This document shows, in pieces, positions 61,136 through 64,000 of a DNA stretch of 64,000 bases. Position 1 is the stretch's first letter, and each line of letters opens with the position of its first letter. The DNA lies in contig REDR01000079.1 of NCBI GenBank assembly GCA_007693385.1, positions 1 to 64,000 of the forward strand, written 5' to 3'. Under the pieces are notes generated by a model that was given only the letters and a program-made list of their open reading frames with translations, made no database searches and was not told the DNA's origin. Made by a program: the position numbers and the translations under genes. Source of the stretch: Anaerolineaceae bacterium (lineage in GTDB: Bacteria > Chloroflexota > Anaerolineae > Aggregatilineales > Phototrophicaceae).

Positions 61136-62029
61136 TTAGATCGACTTGATTCTGTCGATCAATCTCGTAACAACGTCCTTGGACGGCCCCGGCTGGCGCG
61201 GTTTGCCCGTCTTGCCACCCTTGCCCGTCTTGCCACCCGTCGGCGCGCCCGGCTTCTCTTCGGTCAATGGCTTCACGATGTCCACCAGACCGGCCTGCTG
61301 TAGCCCGTAGACCACCCGCCGAATTTCCAACTCCGACATATTGTTCGCTTTAGCGATCTGCCGGATGGTGTTTTTAGGATTAACGTAGGATACCACACGC
61401 CACGCCTCGACGCTCAGGTGAATCCCCTTGAATTTCTCTTTCGGATTCTCCGGGAACTTCAGCGCCATATCCAGATTCGGGATGCTATCGCGCAGTATCT
61501 CATCGTTCTCGATGCGCCGCGCACCCTCGACAATCACATTCTCAAGATCAATCGGCACCAGAATCCGCGCCTTGTCCGGTTGGGCGCTCTCATCGAAGCG
61601 GAACGGCCCCTCCCGCCAGCTCATCAACTCGTACACCGTATCCAGCGTGTACTGCTGAATGCTGACCACAATATCTTTCTGCGTGACGTAATTCGCGCCG
61701 ATCAAACGCATCGCCAGCGCCTTATCACTCGCGCCCTTCGCCCGTTCACGGATGATCCGCGCCTGCTGATCGTTCAGCTTACCCGCCTTGCCCAGCACCG
61801 CCACCAGATCGCCCTTTTGACCGGCTAGCGTGGCCTGAACCAGCTTGCCGTCCTTAAATACGACGCGGGCGCGTTCCTCACCGGGCGCCATCTTCTCTTT
61901 GTCCATCGCGTCTTTTTCACCGGTGGGGACGCCCTCATGAATGAACAGCGTGCCGGTACGCCGCGACAGGTTCATCAAATTAAGCAGTTGTGTTGCTGTA
62001 AAATCTCTTAAGTTCCCTTGAAGCGGCAT
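61136..62029 (-). CDS. DUF4388 (PATAN) signalling protein with winged-helix segment
   Basis: A 297-residue protein. The N-terminal ~110 residues match DUF4388 (LRDFTATQLLNLMNLSRRTGTLFI...). The middle region (~115-220) is helical, with SWREGPFRFDES as expected for this family. A winged-helix-like part follows (IRQIAKANNMSELEIRRVVYGLQQAGLV), and a basic Gly/Lys/Pro-rich linker ends the protein. Such proteins are adaptors in GTPase and kinase signalling rather than enzymes. It is the first gene of the operon behind the near-consensus promoter at 62072-62100. A GGGGGG stretch before the ATG serves as ribosome-binding site. Confidence 0.85.
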   Translation of the reverse strand: MPLQGNLRDFTATQLLNLMNLSRRTGTLFIHEGVPTGEKDAMDKEKMAPGEERARVVFKDGKLVQATLAGQKGDLVAVLGKAGKLNDQQARIIRERAKGASDKALAMRLIGANYVTQKDIVVSIQQYTLDTVYELMSWREGPFRFDESAQPDKARILVPIDLENVIVEGARRIENDEILRDSIPNLDMALKFPENPKEKFKGIHLSVEAWRVVSYVNPKNTIRQIAKANNMSELEIRRVVYGLQQAGLVDIVKPLTEEKPGAPTGGKTGKGGKTGKPRQPGPSKDVVTRLIDRIKSI

Positions 62030-62071
62030 CGAAGCCCCCCGAAATTCTGTCTAAGCTGTGAATCTGACATG

Positions 62072-62100
62072 ATTATAGCGGGGCGGTATAGTCTAGTCAA
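62072..62100 (-). promoter_or_regulatory. Near-consensus sigma-70 promoter of the DUF4388 operon
   Basis: On the minus strand TTGACT (62095-62100) and TATAAT (62072-62077) are separated by exactly 17 bases, one mismatch from full consensus. The start near 62065 leaves a ~36-base leader. It is the best promoter in the window. Confidence 0.8.
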
Positions 62101-62108
62101 CTGAACCA

Positions 62109-62144
62109 CCGCCATTTGTGCATGGCGGGCGACTCATAGTCGCC
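62109..62144 (-). terminator. Two tandem hairpins after rnz
   Basis: CCGCCAT/ATGGCGG (62109-62115, 62122-62128) and GGCGACT/AGTCGCC (62128-62134, 62138-62144) are both perfect 7-bp stems and share one base. They lie ~75 bases past the rnz stop and just upstream of the DUF4388 promoter, so they may insulate the two units. No T-run is present. Confidence 0.5.
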
Positions 62145-62219
62145 ACACCCCTCAGAATACCGCAATCTCCGCGCTTTTGACCATTGAGATCGCTATTTAT
62201 CAAAAGATTCCAACCAAAA

Positions 62220-63200
62220 CTAACCGCGTTCTGTCCCGTCGTCTTCGTCTTCGCGCTCTGTCTCCACCTTCTGCGCCGGATGGCCGCGCTTCAGCCGGAA
62301 GTGGTCAAAATCGCGTGCGACGTAGCTATCCGCGAAGTAATGCCGCGCCTCTTTAATGATGTCGCGCTCACGATAACGCCGCGAAACATGGTTCAAGACC
62401 AGCGTGCCGACTTCCGCCTCCGCCGCCAACTCCGCCGCCTGCCGCGCCGTGATATGGCCGAAGCGCCGCGCCTCCGCCGCCTCTGAATCCAGAAACGTCG
62501 CCTCAATCACCAGCACATCCGCCCCGCGCACCGCCTCCACCAGATTGTCGGTGCGGGCGGTATCGCCAATATACGCCAGCTTGGAACCGGCCACCGCTTC
62601 GCCTAGCACCATGTCCGGCGTGATATGCCGCCCATCCGCCAGCGTGACCGCCTGCCCGCGCACCAGTTTGCCGCGCTCCGGCCCGGCGGGGATGCCCAGC
62701 GCTTCCGCCTTCTCCGCCTGAAATGGCCGATGTTGCCGTTCCTCGAACACGAAGCCGAAGCACCCGCCGCCGCGATGTTGCACCGGCACCGCCGTCACGC
62801 TGAATTTATCCGTCGTGATGAATCGCTCCGGCTGAAGGTCGATCAGGTGAATCGGGATGGCGACCTGCTCCTTACGGAACACCACGCCGAAGATCAGCGC
62901 CTCGATGCGATCTAGCGCCGACTTGCCGCCCCATATCTCGATCTTGTCGATGCCGCCTTCCCAGCGCACGAACGTTGACACCAGCCCCCCCAGCCCCAGC
63001 AGATGATCCAGATGGGCATGGGTGATAAATACCTTCGTCAGCCGCTTAAAGCCGATGCCACTCTTGAGAATCTGGCGCTGTGTGCCCTCGCCACAGTCGA
63101 TCAAAAAGCGATGCTCCCCCGCCAGCACCACATTCGCCGTCAACCCGCGATGCACCGACGGCGCGGCGGCGGATGTGCCTAAAAATAGAATCTCGAACAT
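62220..63200 (-). CDS. rnz: Ribonuclease Z
   Basis: Zinc-dependent endonuclease that trims the 3' end of tRNA precursors. The 326-residue protein begins EILFLGTSAAAPSVHRG, contains the metal-binding HAHLDH (61-66), the later YIGDTARTDNL Asp and a VLNHVSRRY His, and the GHITARQAAELA segment, typical of RNase Z. Short-form length (~310-330) fits. Other metallo-beta-lactamase hydrolases lack the GEGTQRQ pattern (residues 37-43). It lies 6 bases after the following gene and is translated from the same transcript. Confidence 0.93.
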   Translation of the reverse strand: MFEILFLGTSAAAPSVHRGLTANVVLAGEHRFLIDCGEGTQRQILKSGIGFKRLTKVFITHAHLDHLLGLGGLVSTFVRWEGGIDKIEIWGGKSALDRIEALIFGVVFRKEQVAIPIHLIDLQPERFITTDKFSVTAVPVQHRGGGCFGFVFEERQHRPFQAEKAEALGIPAGPERGKLVRGQAVTLADGRHITPDMVLGEAVAGSKLAYIGDTARTDNLVEAVRGADVLVIEATFLDSEAAEARRFGHITARQAAELAAEAEVGTLVLNHVSRRYRERDIIKEARHYFADSYVARDFDHFRLKRGHPAQKVETEREDEDDGTERG

Positions 63201-63206
63201 GACGGT

Positions 63207-64000
63207 TCATCGCCTTCCTTCGTATGCTGGCTCGTCGTCTGCGGTGTCGTCGTCCGCGCTCGCATCTTCCGCTTCGCTCTCGTCCGGCGCGTCCTCCGGC
63301 TCCGGCGCGGTCACGTTGATGCCATCCAGAAATAGCCGCGTCCCCCGTTGTTCGCCATTTGCCAGCACGTTCAGCCGGATGTCGCTACTATCCTGATACC
63401 CGCCGATAGAGACGTGATAATCGCCATCCGGCAACGAAGACGGCAACGGCACGGCGGTCACCTGCACCACCACATCACGATCACGCAGGAAGCGCGGGTT
63501 AACGTGAATCACGTCCGTGTTGGCTGGCGGGCTAGCGCTCGGATCAGACAGAATATGCGTGAACAGCCGCAAATCCGGCGGCACAGTCCCCTGTATACGC
63601 CAGTAGGATGTCACCGTCAGCACGTCGTTCGGCTGGTAGATGCGTTCCGCGTCGGTGATGTAGCCCAACAATGTCAGGTTGCCGCCGAAGCTGATCGGCG
63701 TGTGCCAGCGCCCGTCGAACTCGCCGCCGGATTCCGGCGCATAGCTCACCATCTGGCCGGTGGTCAGTTGCCCGCCCTTGTCGGCCAGCGCTTGCTCCAC
63801 ATCCATCACCAGCACCGAACCGGCGGGCAGGGTGTCGTCGTCCACATAATCGCCCATCGCCAGCCATGCGCTGATGTCGTCGTGCATCTGCTCGAAGATG
63901 TCGGCGTTCGGGATGATGACCTGTTGTTGTGCGCCGCCCGCCGTCAGCACCAGCGCGTAACGACAATCCGCGTAGCGAATATCTGTCTGCGCGTGTCGAT
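63207..64000 (-). CDS. C-terminal part of a membrane protein, likely a GT39-type glycosyltransferase (partial)
   Basis: The reading frame is open to the window edge, so the N-terminus lies outside. The visible ~264 residues are soluble: a segment ending YADCRYALVLTAGG, then ADIFEQMHDDISAWLAMGDYV, and a beta-sandwich with NDVLTVTSYWRIQGTVPPDL and VSIGGYQDSSDIRL, followed by an acidic, low-complexity tail. This C-terminal arrangement resembles the extracytoplasmic domain of large Chloroflexota glycosyltransferase-39-like proteins, but no membrane part is visible, so the identification is tentative. It lies 6 bases upstream of rnz. Confidence 0.6.
   Translation of the reverse strand, partial: RHAQTDIRYADCRYALVLTAGGAQQQVIIPNADIFEQMHDDISAWLAMGDYVDDDTLPAGSVLVMDVEQALADKGGQLTTGQMVSYAPESGGEFDGRWHTPISFGGNLTLLGYITDAERIYQPNDVLTVTSYWRIQGTVPPDLRLFTHILSDPSASPPANTDVIHVNPRFLRDRDVVVQVTAVPLPSSLPDGDYHVSIGGYQDSSDIRLNVLANGEQRGTRLFLDGINVTAPEPEDAPDESEAEDASADDDTADDEPAYEGRR

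Noticed and set aside
1-64000. CRISPR arrays, tRNA or rRNA genes, and insertion sequences
   Set aside because: I saw no regularly spaced repeats, cloverleaf-type arms or transposase-like proteins anywhere in the window.

Overview
The window looks like a stretch of chromosome from an uncultivated-type member of the Chloroflexota (an Anaerolineae-like lineage). This is an inference. It rests on the moderately high GC, the mix of very large GAF histidine kinases, several Ser/Thr kinases with TPR or membrane parts, DUF4388 plus small-GTPase pairs, and the style of the secreted proteins; no rRNA or tRNA gene is present to anchor it. Genes are tightly packed, no gap exceeds 300 bases, and I found no phage, insertion sequence, CRISPR array or tRNA. 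Several sigma-70-like promoters (TTGACT-17-TATAAT and close variants) and bidirectional hairpins can be read directly.

Region 1 (1-11,530): purU, an EamA exporter, then a seven-gene minus-strand operon running from a promoter at about 11,500-11,528 to a terminator at 2,047-2,080. It encodes a complete Liv-type ABC importer (LivG, LivH, LivM, binding protein, LivF) with two CoA-ligase-like proteins, so the cargo is more likely an acid that is activated to a CoA ester than an amino acid. LivG carries an unusual N-terminal membrane segment.

Region 2 (11,566-36,032): a signalling and envelope block. A ClpC-like unfoldase, a 1330-residue kinase with about 22 TPRs and an FHA protein form one overlapping operon, divergent from a transmembrane Ser/Thr kinase. 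A second operon encodes a giant secreted protein, a beta-propeller/dihaem cytochrome and a tail-anchored P-loop protein. Then come a trypsin-fold protein whose serine is replaced by alanine, a YbjN-like protein, a third kinase (polytopic, non-RD) and a 1051-residue protein of unknown function.

Region 3 (36,200-43,450): mostly housekeeping. A DtxR-type regulator with altered metal ligands, phosphofructokinase, a 2-hydroxyacid dehydrogenase, fabI, bioY, xseA-xseB and small hypothetical genes.

Region 4 (43,460-57,019): an eight-gene minus-strand run that starts with a response regulator, a 2574-residue histidine kinase with about 11 GAF domains and a second receiver protein. It continues through an alpha/beta-hydrolase-fold protein lacking its nucleophile, thiamine pyrophosphokinase, a DUF402 protein, a YgjP-type metallopeptidase and MurJ.

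Region 5 (57,122-64,000): a homologue of cyanobacterial acyl-ACP reductase next to a left-handed beta-helix protein, a DUF4388/small GTPase/hydrolase operon behind a near-consensus promoter, RNase Z, and the C-terminal part of a protein that runs off the window. No single locus matches a named new system. The best candidates for something undescribed are the Clp/TPR-kinase/FHA operon and the acyl-ACP-reductase locus.
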